From assembly GCF_002157355.1 (NCBI RefSeq), contig NZ_LYMK01000028.1, forward strand, positions 28,490 to 92,489: a DNA stretch of 64,000 nt. Direction: 5' to 3'. Positions 31,700 through 40,308 of the stretch are shown here, piece after piece. Both the position numbers and the translations under genes were made by a program. Numbering within the stretch: the first letter of the stretch is position 1; the number at the start of each line of letters is the position of its first letter. Below the pieces are notes generated by a model. It made no database searches and was not told the DNA's origin. It saw nothing but the letters and a program-made list of their open reading frames with translations. The DNA comes from Variovorax sp. JS1663. Its GTDB lineage: Bacteria > Pseudomonadota > Gammaproteobacteria > Burkholderiales > Burkholderiaceae_C.

Positions 31700-33115
31700 A
31701 TGATCCGCGCCGCCTCGCTGCGCGCCAGGCTGCTGGTCGGCATCCTGGCGCCGGTCGCGCTGTTCATCGTGATCAACAGCGTGAGCCTCTATCGCCAGAG
31801 CCTGGCGGCCGCGACCACCGCCTACGACCGCACCCTGCTGGCCTCTGCCAAGACCATCGGCGAGCAACTCGACGTGGAGGGCTACGACGAACTGGCATCG
31901 CTGCGCGCGATCGTTCCCTACTCCGCGCTGGAGGCCTTCGAGGCCGACAACAAGAGCCGCATGTACTACCGCGTCTCGGCCCTCGATGGCGAGATGATCT
32001 CGGGCTTCGCCGAGCTGCCCTTCTGGCGTGGCCGGCTGCCTGATCGGCCACCCTATTCGGCACTGGTCGACTTCTACGACGCACGCTTTCGCGAGCAGCC
32101 GGTGCGCGTGGCCGTGCTGCTGCAGCCAGTGGCCAGTGCGCGCGGGCGCGGCATGGCGGTGGTGCAGGTGGCCGAGACGCTGGAGCTGCGCGAGACGCTG
32201 GTGCGCAAGCTGCTCGTCGACATGCTCTGGCGGCAGCTGGTGTTGCTGGGCGTGATCGCCGGCGTCACGGTGTTCGTGGTGCAGCGGGCCACCCAGCCGG
32301 TGCGGCGGCTGGGCGCGCTGATCGAGGGGCGCGCGGCCGATGACCTCTCCCCCATCGACGCGCCGGACGCACCGCGCGAGCTGCGCCCGCTGGTCGACGC
32401 CACCACCAACGTCATGGGCCGGCTGCAGCGCCTGCTGGACCACCAGAAGCGCTTCGTGCGCGACACCGCGCACCAGCTGCGCACGCCGCTGGCGGTGCTC
32501 AAGGCACAGGTGCAGTCGGCGCGCCGGGGCGACATGCCGAACGAAGAAGCGCTCACCGAGATCAGCGCCACGGTGGAGCGCGCCACCACGCTGGCCAATC
32601 AGATGCTGTCGCTGGCCAAGGTCGAGCAGTTGCGCCAGCAGCCCGAATCGCAGACGCTGGACCTGGGCGAGACGGTGCGCCGCATCGCGCTGGACCTCTC
32701 GCCGCTGATGGCCGACAAGGCGCTGGACGTGGAACTCTCGGTCGCCGCCGCGCCGGTGCTGGTGCGCGCGCACCACTGGATGCTGCAGGAGCTGGCGCGC
32801 AACCTGCTGCACAACGCGATCAAGCACAGCCCCCCGGGCGGCGCGCTGGCAGTGCGGGTGCAGGCGGAAGAGGGGCAGGCCCTCTTCGTCGTCAGCGACG
32901 AGGGCACCGGCATCTCCGAGGAGCTGCGGCAGCGCCTGTTCGCCCCCTTCGCCGCAGGCGATCCGGGCAGCGGCTCCGGCCTGGGCCTGGCCATCTGCCG
33001 CGAGATCGTGCTCGCGCTGGACGGGCGCATCGCGCTCGACAACCGGGATGCCAGCGGATGCCGGCAAGGACTCGATGCCGTGGTGCATCTGCCGCTGGCG
33101 AACGACAATCGCTGA
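31700..33115 (+). CDS. tctE: Sensor histidine kinase TctE
   Basis: This 471-aa inner-membrane kinase has TM1 at ~10-30 (LLVGILAPVALFIVINSVSL), a periplasmic sensor of ~140 residues and TM2 at ~175-195 (LVLLGVIAGVTVFVVQRATQ). A HAMP-like linker precedes the H-box (RDTAHQLRTPLAVLKAQVQS). The N-box (NLLHNAIKHS) and G-boxes (DEGTGIS, GSGLGLAICREI) complete the kinase. The order matches TctE, which senses tricarboxylates and phosphorylates TctD. It lies 52 bp after tctD. Confidence 0.92.
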   Translation: MIRAASLRARLLVGILAPVALFIVINSVSLYRQSLAAATTAYDRTLLASAKTIGEQLDVEGYDELASLRAIVPYSALEAFEADNKSRMYYRVSALDGEMISGFAELPFWRGRLPDRPPYSALVDFYDARFREQPVRVAVLLQPVASARGRGMAVVQVAETLELRETLVRKLLVDMLWRQLVLLGVIAGVTVFVVQRATQPVRRLGALIEGRAADDLSPIDAPDAPRELRPLVDATTNVMGRLQRLLDHQKRFVRDTAHQLRTPLAVLKAQVQSARRGDMPNEEALTEISATVERATTLANQMLSLAKVEQLRQQPESQTLDLGETVRRIALDLSPLMADKALDVELSVAAAPVLVRAHHWMLQELARNLLHNAIKHSPPGGALAVRVQAEEGQALFVVSDEGTGISEELRQRLFAPFAAGDPGSGSGLGLAICREIVLALDGRIALDNRDASGCRQGLDAVVHLPLANDNR

Positions 33116-33133
33116 ACGACCGAAACAGCCCCC

Positions 33134-33565
33134 ATGGACCGACTGCGCATCGACAAATGGCTCTGGGCCGCGCGCTTCTTCAAGACACGCACGCTGGCCG
33201 CGGAGGAGATCGGCAAGAACCGCATCCAGATCAACGGCGAGGTGGCCAAGGCCTCGCGCGAGCTGAAGGTGGGCGACCAGGTGGCGATCCGGCTCGGCGG
33301 CGGGCTGGAGCGCATCGTGCGCGTGCGCGGCCTGAGCGCCCAGCGCGGGCCGGCGCCGGTGGCGCAGCAGCTCTACGAAGAGACGCCCGAGAGCCTGGCC
33401 GCACAGGCGGCCGCGCGCGAGCAGCGGCGCATGGGCAGCGAGCCGGCGCTGAGCATCGAGCAGGGCCGGCCCACCAAGCGCGACCGCCGCGATCTGGACC
33501 AGGCCCGGCGCTCCGACTGGGGCGACCGCTGGAGCGCATCGCTCGACGATTCCGACGACAGCTGA
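33134..33565 (+). CDS. hslR: Heat-shock protein 15 (Hsp15), S4-domain RNA-binding protein
   Basis: This 143-aa protein is of the Hsp15 family, which recognises 50S subunits carrying stalled nascent chains and helps recycle them. The S4 domain is at ~2-65 (DRLRIDKWLWAARFFKTRTL, NRIQINGEVAKASRELKVGD). The C-terminal tail is basic and charged (TKRDRRDLDQARRSDWGDRW), as in homologues. It starts 18 bp after tctE, so read-through from that operon is possible, although function does not connect them. Confidence 0.9.
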   Translation: MDRLRIDKWLWAARFFKTRTLAAEEIGKNRIQINGEVAKASRELKVGDQVAIRLGGGLERIVRVRGLSAQRGPAPVAQQLYEETPESLAAQAAAREQRRMGSEPALSIEQGRPTKRDRRDLDQARRSDWGDRWSASLDDSDDS

Positions 33566-33611
33566 ACATCGCGTACCCTCCCGCTGTTTCCATCAGCAGG
33601 AGTCTCCGCGA

Positions 33612-34418
33612 ATGCCCAGCTTCAAGAAGTACCGCGTCGGCAGCAAGTTCATGCTGGCGGACATCGATCCCGGCGAATCCCCCTTCCTCGAAGGCGACGA
33701 GGCGGCACAGCGCGCGCAGCTGGACCGGCTGGCCGAGGAGCTCGACGAACTGCAGAACCTGCTGCACGCCGTGGGCCAGCGCAAGCTGCTGCTGGTGCTG
33801 CAGGGCATGGACACCAGCGGCAAGGACGGCACCATCCGCTGGGTGTTCTCGCGTACCTCGCCGCTGGGCGTGCGGGTCACGGCTTTCAAGGCGCCGAACG
33901 AGAACGAGCTCGCCCACGACTATCTCTGGCGCTGCCATGCGGCAGTGCCGCGCAACGGCGAGATCATGGTGTGGAACCGCAGCCACTACGAGGACGTGCT
34001 GGTGCCCTGGGTCGAGGGCTGGATCGACAAGGCCGAGGTGCAGCGCCGCTACGCGCAGATCCAGGACTTCGAGCGCCTGCTGGTCGAGACGGGGACGGTC
34101 GTCGTCAAGTGCATGCTCCACATCAGCAAGAAGGAGCAGCGCGAGCGGCTGCAGGCGCGCATCGACGAGCCCGACAAGCGCTGGAAGTTCCAGATCGACG
34201 ACCTCAAGGCCCGCGAGAAGTGGGACGCGTACCAGCGTGCCTACGAGCAGGCCCTGCGCAGCACCTCTAGCAGCCATGCGCCGTGGCATGTGATCCCGGC
34301 CGACAGCAAGCGCCATCGCAACCTGATGATCGCGCAACTGCTGGTCAGGACGCTGCGCGACATGAAGCTGGCGGTGCCGCCAGCCGATCCGGCGCTGGAA
34401 GGGCTGGTCGTGAAGTAG
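33612..34418 (+). CDS. Polyphosphate kinase 2 family protein
   Basis: This 268-aa PPK2-family phosphotransferase uses polyphosphate to phosphorylate nucleotides (AMP/ADP or GDP, by subclass). It has one P-loop kinase-like domain: Walker A GMDTSGKDG at 65-73, a lid region RVTAFKAPNENELAHDYLWR, and the Walker B-like segment VWNRSHYEDVLVPWVEG. The length fits single-domain classes I/III. Cues such as the early DIDPG loop suggest the class III-like clade, but this needs a tree. It lies 46 bp after hslR. Confidence 0.92.
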   Translation: MPSFKKYRVGSKFMLADIDPGESPFLEGDEAAQRAQLDRLAEELDELQNLLHAVGQRKLLLVLQGMDTSGKDGTIRWVFSRTSPLGVRVTAFKAPNENELAHDYLWRCHAAVPRNGEIMVWNRSHYEDVLVPWVEGWIDKAEVQRRYAQIQDFERLLVETGTVVVKCMLHISKKEQRERLQARIDEPDKRWKFQIDDLKAREKWDAYQRAYEQALRSTSSSHAPWHVIPADSKRHRNLMIAQLLVRTLRDMKLAVPPADPALEGLVVK

Positions 34419-34539
34419 AACCTGGCCGTCCGCTCGACCTTCGTCTGTCCTCCATATGGCGTATTGAGGGTCCTGGGAGCCGGTGGGAGACTTTGCTCCA
34501 CGCGAACCGAACCGTCTCCTCTCCCCCGAAGGAACCATC

Positions 34540-34716
34540 ATGGACGTCTTGACCCTCTCCGAGCTGATGACCGGCCTGCTTTCGGTGATCGGCACAGGCC
34601 TCCTGTTGATGCTGGCCACCAGCCGGGCTCCGAAGGCGCTGCACGACGAGATCGCACTGCGCGTGGAGCGCTCGATCGCCGCGATCGACGCCTGCGAGGA
34701 CCGGCGCCCTCGCTGA
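34540..34716 (+). CDS. Small single-TM membrane protein (58 aa)
   Basis: The ATG at 34540 has AAGGA about 6 nt upstream. The protein (MDVLTLSELMTGLLSVIGTG then LLLMLATSRAPKALHDEIAL) has one TM helix near the N-terminus and a short charged cytoplasmic tail. No family is recognised. It stands alone between ppk2 and the DadA-like gene. The good ribosome-binding site and TM pattern favour a real gene. Confidence 0.5.
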   Translation: MDVLTLSELMTGLLSVIGTGLLLMLATSRAPKALHDEIALRVERSIAAIDACEDRRPR

Positions 34717-34788
34717 TCCCTGCGGCGGGCCGTCGGAGCCCGGCCTTGTCCGACGGCGATGCAGCGGCGATGGCGATATCCTGCGTCA

Positions 34789-34858
34789 GTGCGCCCTTTC
34801 CCCCGAAATTTCCCCATCCACAGACGCGTGCCCGGCACGCGCCGGTGCGCCCTTTCCC
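34789..34858 (+). repeat. Two 14-bp direct repeats before the DadA-like gene
   Basis: GTGCGCCCTTTCCC occurs at 34789-34802 and again at 34845-34858, the second copy ending immediately before the ATG at 34859. They are 56 bp apart (start to start). They could be paired regulator sites or a small duplication. There is no good Shine-Dalgarno between the second copy and the ATG. Confidence 0.6.
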
Positions 34859-36091
34859 ATGGCGGACGCTGAGCCGCGCGTCGCCGTCGTCGGCGCGGGC
34901 GTGGTGGGCAGCTGTATCGCGCTCGCACTGCGCAAGCGCGGCGCCGCCGTCACGCTGATCGACCGCGACGAGCCGGGCCGCGGCTGCAGCTACGGCAACT
35001 CGGGCGCCATCAGCCCGGGATCGGTCGCGCCGCTGGCGATGCCGGGGGTGCTGTCCTCGGTGCCGCGCATGCTGCTGGACGAGGAAAGCCCGCTGCATCT
35101 TCCCCTGGCCTACCTGCCGAAGGCCGCACCCTGGCTGCTGCGCTTCGTTGCCTCGGCGCAGCCGTCGCGGGTTGCGGTCTCGGCGGCCCGGCTGGCGGCG
35201 CTGCATGCCGGCGCGCTCGATCGCCACGAGGCGCTCGCGCGCGAACTCGGCGTGCCGGAACTCTTCGTGCGCCGCGGCCACCTGCACCTGTATCCCGATG
35301 CGCGCGCTCTGGCCAAGGATGCCGCCGGGTGGCGCCTGCGGGAGCACTACGGATACCCGTTCCGGCGGCTCGATCGCGACGGCATCCTGGCGATGGAGCC
35401 CCGTGTCGGCGCCCGCTACCAGGTCGGTGTGTTCGTGGCCGATCACGCGACCATCGTCAATCCCTTCCGCTACGTGCAGGCGATGGTGCGTGCCTTCACC
35501 GCGCGCGGCGGACGCGTGCGGCGGGAGGACGTGCGGGCGCTGGCGAACCTGGGCGACGGGCGCTGGCGCCTCGCGAGCGCGGGCACCGCCGACGCTGCCG
35601 ATGCGCACTTCGACCACGTGGTCATCGCCGCGGGCGCCTGGTCGCGCCGCCTGCTGGATCCACTCGGCCTGCACCTCGCCCTCGAAAGCCAGCGCGGCTA
35701 CCACGTGCAGTTCCAGGGCGGACGCGACACCGTCTCGCGCACCGTCGTACTCGCCGATCGCAAGATCTTCGTGACGCCCATGGAAGACGGCCTGCGCGTG
35801 GGCGGCACGGTGGAGATCGGCGGTCTGCAGCGCCCACCCGACGAGCGTCGCGCAGCGATCCTCGCTCGCATCGCGCGCGAAACCTTCGAAGGGCTGGCGG
35901 AACTGGCGTCCACCCCGTGGATGGGCCACCGCCCGTGCATGCCCGACTCGGTGCCCGTCATCGGCCCGGCCGCCGGCCGGCCGGGCCTGTGGCTCGCCGT
36001 GGGACACGGCCACCTGGGGCTCACGGACTCCATCAACACCGCGCATTCGATCGCAAGCGCCATGCTCGGTGCACGCTCGGTAGCCCGCTGA
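34859..36091 (+). CDS. D-amino-acid dehydrogenase-like FAD oxidoreductase
   Basis: This 410-aa DAO-family flavoprotein resembles the small subunit DadA. A Rossmann FAD motif lies at 9-17 (VVGAGVVGS), followed by the DadA-like CSYGNSGAISPGSVAPLAMP. The central region has GVFVADHATIVNPFRYVQAM, and the C-terminal FAD loop reads WMGHRPCMPDSVPVIGPAAG with HGHLGLTDS. Members oxidise D-amino acids or secondary amino acids and pass electrons to quinone. No alanine racemase or other amino-acid gene is adjacent, so I do not name it dadA. The start codon abuts a 14-bp direct repeat. Confidence 0.88.
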   Translation: MADAEPRVAVVGAGVVGSCIALALRKRGAAVTLIDRDEPGRGCSYGNSGAISPGSVAPLAMPGVLSSVPRMLLDEESPLHLPLAYLPKAAPWLLRFVASAQPSRVAVSAARLAALHAGALDRHEALARELGVPELFVRRGHLHLYPDARALAKDAAGWRLREHYGYPFRRLDRDGILAMEPRVGARYQVGVFVADHATIVNPFRYVQAMVRAFTARGGRVRREDVRALANLGDGRWRLASAGTADAADAHFDHVVIAAGAWSRRLLDPLGLHLALESQRGYHVQFQGGRDTVSRTVVLADRKIFVTPMEDGLRVGGTVEIGGLQRPPDERRAAILARIARETFEGLAELASTPWMGHRPCMPDSVPVIGPAAGRPGLWLAVGHGHLGLTDSINTAHSIASAMLGARSVAR

Positions 36092-36312
36092 ACCGGCGTT
36101 CTCCCAAACCGCGAAGCCGCGCCGGCGACGCCGAAGTCGAAAGTATCAATTCAGCCCAGGGTGATGAATGAGGGGACGGCGATCCCATTTTCGAAGCGTC
36201 GAGGATTTAACAGCGCATGTACTTTTTCAGTCCTGGCTGACCCTGCTTTCCCCTCCAGCAACGACACTTCGTCAGGTTCTACACGTCGGCTACTTTCGAG
36301 GACTGATCGATC

Positions 36313-36771
36313 ATGGAATCCCCGGATCTTGAAACCGTTGAGAAGATGCGTGCGGTCATCGAGGAACTGATCGCCTACCGAAGCCACCTGGCCGCCGCCG
36401 TCCCCTATTTCGCGCCCACGGACATCGGCTCCCTGACGCCCGCGAAGCAGCTGAGCGAAACGCGCCTCAAGGAAGAAAACGACTACGGCAATCGCGTGCG
36501 CGCTGCCATCCAGATGAGCCTGGCCGCCGCCGCGGCCTCATTGCGCCTGACTGAATCGCTGATGCGCGACGACGCCCAGCTCGGCCTGCCCGAACGCCAG
36601 CAGAACCTCGCACGCTGTGCCCAGGACGCGCAGGCCTGCCGCGATGTTTCCGGCCATGTCGTGGCGCTGCTGTCGGGCAAGGAAGCACCGAAGGTGGACG
36701 CGCTGATGGAGATACGGCGGCTCAAGGCAGCGATTCATGACCGGTTTGGGCAGTGGCCCGGGAGTAGGTAG
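36313..36771 (+). CDS. Hypothetical helical protein (152 aa)
   Basis: No family is recognised. The protein is soluble, mostly alpha-helical by composition (VEKMRAVIEELIAYRSHLAA, IQMSLAAAAASLRLTESLM), with two Cys near residue 100 (ARCAQDAQACRD). It has no signal or TM segment. The 221 bp upstream (36092-36312) are visibly lower in GC than the surroundings and hold no convincing gene, so they may carry its promoter. It is followed by the terminator of the convergent tRNA-Ser gene. Confidence 0.65.
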   Translation: MESPDLETVEKMRAVIEELIAYRSHLAAAVPYFAPTDIGSLTPAKQLSETRLKEENDYGNRVRAAIQMSLAAAAASLRLTESLMRDDAQLGLPERQQNLARCAQDAQACRDVSGHVVALLSGKEAPKVDALMEIRRLKAAIHDRFGQWPGSR

Positions 36772-36800
36772 GACGAGCCACGCGCCGTTCGCGCTGCATG

Positions 36801-36834
36801 AAAAAAGCCCCGCTGCAGCGAGTGCGCGGGGCTT
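36801..36834 (-). terminator. Intrinsic terminator of tRNA-Ser
   Basis: On the minus strand AAGCCCCGC (36826-36834) pairs with GCGGGGCTT (36805-36813) around a 12-nt loop and ends in six T residues (36801-36806). It is a textbook terminator 10 bp beyond the tRNA 3' end. It also lies at the end of the plus-strand gene at 36313 and may serve both directions. Confidence 0.9.
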
Positions 36835-36843
36835 GAATGTTCT

Positions 36844-36936
36844 TGGCGGAAACGGAGGGATTCGAACCCTCGATGAGGCTCTACACCCCATACTCCCTTA
36901 GCAGGGGAGCACCTTCGGCCACTCGGTCACGTTTCC
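36844..36936 (-). tRNA. tRNA-Ser (anticodon GCU)
   Basis: This 93-nt class II tRNA starts GGAAACGTGACCGAGTGGCC, has the anticodon loop CTGCTAA (anticodon GCT), a long variable arm, the T-loop GGTTCGAATCC, and an encoded CCA end. The acceptor arms GGAAACG and CGTTTCC pair fully. It reads AGC/AGU serine codons. It lies 22 bp after the aspartokinase gene and is followed by an intrinsic terminator. Confidence 0.97.
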
Positions 36937-36958
36937 TGGAAACCGCAATTATGCCAGC

Positions 36959-38227
36959 TTACGAGGCCGGTTGATCGAGATCGAAAGCCTTGTGCAGCGC
37001 ACGCACGGCGAGCTCCATGTACTTCTCGTCGATCACGACCGAAGTCTTGATCTCGCTGGTGGAGATCATCTGGATGTTGATGCCCTCCTCGCTCAGCACG
37101 CGGAACATCTTGCTGGCCACACCGACATGGCTGCGCATGCCGATGCCGACGATGCTCACCTTGCAGATCTTGGTGTCGCCGACGATGTCGCTGGCACCCA
37201 GCGTGGGCAGCACTTTCTCCTTGAGCAGGTCGACGGTCTTGGCGTAGTCGTTGCGGTGCACCGTGAAGCTGAAGTCGGTGCGGCCGTCCTTGCTCAGGTT
37301 CTGGATGATGACGTCGACCTCGACGTTCGCATCGGCCACGGCGCCGAGGATGTGGTACGCGATGCCGGGCTTGTCGGGCACGCCGAGCACGGAGATTTTG
37401 GCTTCGTCGCGGTTGAATGCGATGCCGGAGACAACGGCTTGTTCCATGTTTTCGTCTTCCTCGAATGTGATCAGAGTGCCGGACTTGGCCTCTTCCTGGA
37501 TGTCGATGTCCCAGGGCGTGAAGCTGGAGAGCACGCGCAGCGGCACCCTGTACTTGCCCGCGAATTCGACAGAGCGGATCTGCAGCACCTTGGAGCCCAG
37601 GCTCGCCATCTCGAGCATCTCTTCGAAGCTCACGGTGCTGAGCCGGCGCGCATCTGGTTCGACGCGCGGGTCGGTGGTGTAGACACCGTCGACGTCGGTG
37701 TAGATGAGGCACTCGTGCGCCTTCATCGCCGCCGCGATCGCCACCGCCGAGGTGTCGCTGCCGCCGCGGCCCAGCGTGGTGATGTTGCCGGCTTCGTCCA
37801 CGCCCTGGAAGCCGGTGATGACGACCACCTTGCCGGCCTCGAGGTCGGCGCGCACGCGCGCATCGTCGATGCTCTCGATGCGGGCCTTGGTGAAGGCGCT
37901 GTCGGTCTTCACCTGGACCTGCCAGCCGGCGTAGCTGACGGCCTGCATGCCCTCGGCCTGCAGCGCAATCGCCAGCAGCGCCGACGATGCCTGCTCGCCG
38001 GTGGCGGCGAGCATGTCGAGTTCGCGGTTGTGGTCGTCGTCTGTCCTGCCGGGCGCGAGCTCTTTGGCGAGGCCGAGCAGACGGTTGGTTTCGCCGCTCA
38101 TGGCGCTCGGAACCACCACCATCTGGTGGCCCGCGCGCGCCCACTTGGCGACGCGCTTGGCGACATTGCGGATGCGCTCGGTCGAGCCCATCGACGTGCC
38201 GCCATATTTGTGAACGATCAATGCCAT
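36959..38227 (-). CDS. lysC: Aspartate kinase
   Basis: This 422-aa enzyme catalyses the first step of the aspartate pathway (Lys, Thr, Met, diaminopimelate). The kinase domain covers ~1-250 (MALIVHKYGGTSMG at the start, VVVPSAMSGETNRLLGLA, TTLGRGGSDTSAVAIAAAM). Two C-terminal ACT domains cover ~265-420 (SVLGVPDKPGIAYHILGAVA; VSIVGIGMRSHVGVASKMF), the sites of feedback control by Lys/Thr. The length and monofunctional form match other Burkholderiales aspartokinases. The start at 38227 is where the kinase domain begins. tilS lies 82 bp upstream on the same strand. Confidence 0.96.
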   Translation of the reverse strand: MALIVHKYGGTSMGSTERIRNVAKRVAKWARAGHQMVVVPSAMSGETNRLLGLAKELAPGRTDDDHNRELDMLAATGEQASSALLAIALQAEGMQAVSYAGWQVQVKTDSAFTKARIESIDDARVRADLEAGKVVVITGFQGVDEAGNITTLGRGGSDTSAVAIAAAMKAHECLIYTDVDGVYTTDPRVEPDARRLSTVSFEEMLEMASLGSKVLQIRSVEFAGKYRVPLRVLSSFTPWDIDIQEEAKSGTLITFEEDENMEQAVVSGIAFNRDEAKISVLGVPDKPGIAYHILGAVADANVEVDVIIQNLSKDGRTDFSFTVHRNDYAKTVDLLKEKVLPTLGASDIVGDTKICKVSIVGIGMRSHVGVASKMFRVLSEEGINIQMISTSEIKTSVVIDEKYMELAVRALHKAFDLDQPAS

Positions 38228-38309
38228 GGGTGAAGTCAAGGAGAAGGGTTCGGACGCAGGCCGCAATGCGGGCGTCCAGGGCCCTGTCGTGTGCCTGTGG
38301 GTACCTGTT

Positions 38310-39278
38310 TCAGCGCAGGGCCGCAGGTTGCGACGGGGGCCGGGCATTGTACCAACGCAGCACATCACCCTCGCGCTGGACGTAACCATCCGCAACCTTC
38401 AGGCGGATGCGGTGGCCGCGGGTGCTGCAGGCCTCGATCTGGTCGAGCAGTTGCTCGAGCTGGGCCTCGCTGGGCACGGCGTCGTGCTCGCGCCTGAGCC
38501 AATGCCGCAGCACATTGGCGAGCCGCTCGCGCGGCAAGGCACGCAGCGCGCCCAAGGCGGGCGGCAGGCCTGCCGCCGCGCTGTCCGTCGCGGCGACCTC
38601 GGCCAGCAGCCGCGAGGCCTTGGCCGCGTTGCGCGCCGAGCGCGCGAAGGTCTCGCGAAACTGCGGCAGCGTCGCCGCAAGCGCCGGAAGCAGTTGCAAG
38701 CGGATCCTGTTGCGCGTGTAGCGCAGGTCGGCGTTGCTGGGATCGTCGATGTGGCGGGTGCCGCTTTCCGCGATCCATTCACGCAGCGCGGCCGCCTGCA
38801 CCTCCAGCAGCGGACGATGGAAATTCACGCCATGCCGCTGCATGCGCCGCGGCATGCCGGCCAGCCCATCGAGACCAGCCCCGCGGCCGAGCGCGATGAG
38901 CATGGTCTCGACCTGGTCGTCGGCTTGCTGCGCCAGCACGACATCTTGCAGACCGTGTGCCTGGGCCAGCCGCGCCAGGGTCACATAGCGCGCGCGACGC
39001 GCCGCGTCCTCCGGGCTTTCGCCGGGCGCATGCCGTGCGTCGACACGGCCTACGCGCAGCGGCACGCCCAGGGCTTCGCAGGTGGCACGGCAGTGGGCTT
39101 CGAAATCATCCGCCGCCGCTTGCAGGCCGTGGTGGACATGGAGCGCCTGCACCTGGCCCGGCCAGTGGGCTGCGGCTGCGTGCAGCAATGCGGTCGAATC
39201 GGCACCACCGCTGTAGGCCACGCCCAGCGGCAGCGGCGCCGCCCAGGACGCGATCGCGAGGGCGGCGGGATTCTCCAT
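38310..39278 (-). CDS. tilS: tRNA(Ile)-lysidine synthase
   Basis: This 322-aa enzyme adds lysine to C34 of tRNA-Ile2 (CAU), an essential modification. The PP-loop SGGADSTALLHAA lies at ~23-35, and LHVHHGLQAAADDFEAHC, ARRARYVTLARLAQ and VVLAQQADDQVETMLIALGR follow as in TilS. RHIDDPSNADLRYTRNRIR is the conserved family segment. The protein is shorter than E. coli TilS (432 aa) and ends after a small C-terminal region. It lies between accA and lysC, the common order in Comamonadaceae. The start is taken at ATG 39278; slightly longer readings are possible. Confidence 0.93.
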   Translation of the reverse strand: MENPAALAIASWAAPLPLGVAYSGGADSTALLHAAAAHWPGQVQALHVHHGLQAAADDFEAHCRATCEALGVPLRVGRVDARHAPGESPEDAARRARYVTLARLAQAHGLQDVVLAQQADDQVETMLIALGRGAGLDGLAGMPRRMQRHGVNFHRPLLEVQAAALREWIAESGTRHIDDPSNADLRYTRNRIRLQLLPALAATLPQFRETFARSARNAAKASRLLAEVAATDSAAAGLPPALGALRALPRERLANVLRHWLRREHDAVPSEAQLEQLLDQIEACSTRGHRIRLKVADGYVQREGDVLRWYNARPPSQPAALR

Positions 39279-39312
39279 GCTGAAGAAGCGGACCGATGCG
39301 GTCCGCCGGGAT

Positions 39313-40293
39313 TTACCTGGTGCTTTCGGCCTTGGTGTCGGCGAAGCGGCCGTAGCTCTGCAGGCGCTCGTAGCGCCGATCGAGCAGCTCCTTGGGCCGC
39401 AAATCGGCAACCTGGCGATACGCGTCGTTGAGCGCGCGCTTGAGGAAGGCCGCCATCTGGCGGTAATCGCGATGCGCGCCGCCGACCGGCTCATTGACGA
39501 TCTTGTCGACCAGCCCCAGCGCCTTGAGGCGGTGCGCGGTGATGCCCAGCGCGTCGGCCGCCTCCTGCGCCTTGTCGCTGGTCTTCCAGAGGATGGAGGC
39601 ACAACCTTCGGGGCTGATCACGGAATAGACGGAATACTGCAGCATCAGCACCTGGTCACCCACCGAGATGGCCAGCGCGCCACCGGAGCCGCCCTCGCCG
39701 ATGATGGTGACGATGACCGGCACCTCCAGCTGCGCCATCTCGAAGATGTTGCGGCCGATGGCCTCGGACTGGCCGCGCTCCTCGGCATCGATGCCCGGGT
39801 AGGCACCCGGCGTGTCGACGAAGGTGAAGACCGGCAGCTTGAACTTCTCGGCCGTCTTCATGAGGCGCAGCGCCTTGCGGTAGCCCTCGGGCTTGCTCAT
39901 GCCGAAGTTGCGCGCGGTGCGCTCCTTGGTGTCGCGCCCCTTTTGGTGGCCCAGCACCATGCAGGGCGTGCCGTTGAAGCGTGCCAGGCCGCCGACGATC
40001 GAGAGGTCGTCCGCGAAATGGCGATCGCCGTGCAGCTCGACGAAGTCGGTGAAGATCTCGTGGATGTAGTCCAGCGTGTAGGGGCGCTCCGGATGCCGGG
40101 CGATCTTGGTGATCTGCCAGGGCGTCAGGTCGCTGTAGATTTCCTTGGTGAGCTGCAGGCTCTTCTTGCCGAGCTGGTCGATCTCCTCGGAGATGTCGAC
40201 CGCCGATTCGCTCTGTACATAGCGCAGCTCTTCGATCTTGGATTCGAGTTCCGCCACGGGCTGCTCGAAGTCGAGAAAGGTTCGTTTCGCCAA
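39313..40293 (-). CDS. accA: Acetyl-CoA carboxylase carboxyltransferase subunit alpha
   Basis: This 326-aa AccA forms, with AccD, the carboxyltransferase that makes malonyl-CoA. Family segments include FLDFEQPVAELESKIEELRY, PWQITKIARHPERPYTLDYI, HGDRHFADDLSIVGGLARFN, VDTPGAYPGIDAEERGQSEA and VIGEGGSGGALAISVGDQVL (the CoA/biotin-binding glycine loop). The start codon is TTG at 40293, preceded by AGAGGAGA at good spacing. It is 15 bp from the stop of the glycosylase gene, so cysS, the glycosylase and accA are likely co-transcribed. Confidence 0.96.
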   Translation of the reverse strand: MAKRTFLDFEQPVAELESKIEELRYVQSESAVDISEEIDQLGKKSLQLTKEIYSDLTPWQITKIARHPERPYTLDYIHEIFTDFVELHGDRHFADDLSIVGGLARFNGTPCMVLGHQKGRDTKERTARNFGMSKPEGYRKALRLMKTAEKFKLPVFTFVDTPGAYPGIDAEERGQSEAIGRNIFEMAQLEVPVIVTIIGEGGSGGALAISVGDQVLMLQYSVYSVISPEGCASILWKTSDKAQEAADALGITAHRLKALGLVDKIVNEPVGGAHRDYRQMAAFLKRALNDAYRQVADLRPKELLDRRYERLQSYGRFADTKAESTR

Positions 40294-40308
40294 CGTCTTC
40301 TCCTCTTG

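Noticed and set aside
33231..34928. A 565-codon minus-strand frame over hslR and ppk2
   Set aside because: It is antisense to two recognised genes and has shadow-frame composition.
36161..36370. Short frames in both directions in the low-GC gap before 36313
   Set aside because: They lack a ribosome-binding site and recognisable sequence. The gap is better read as non-coding with a promoter for the 36313 gene.
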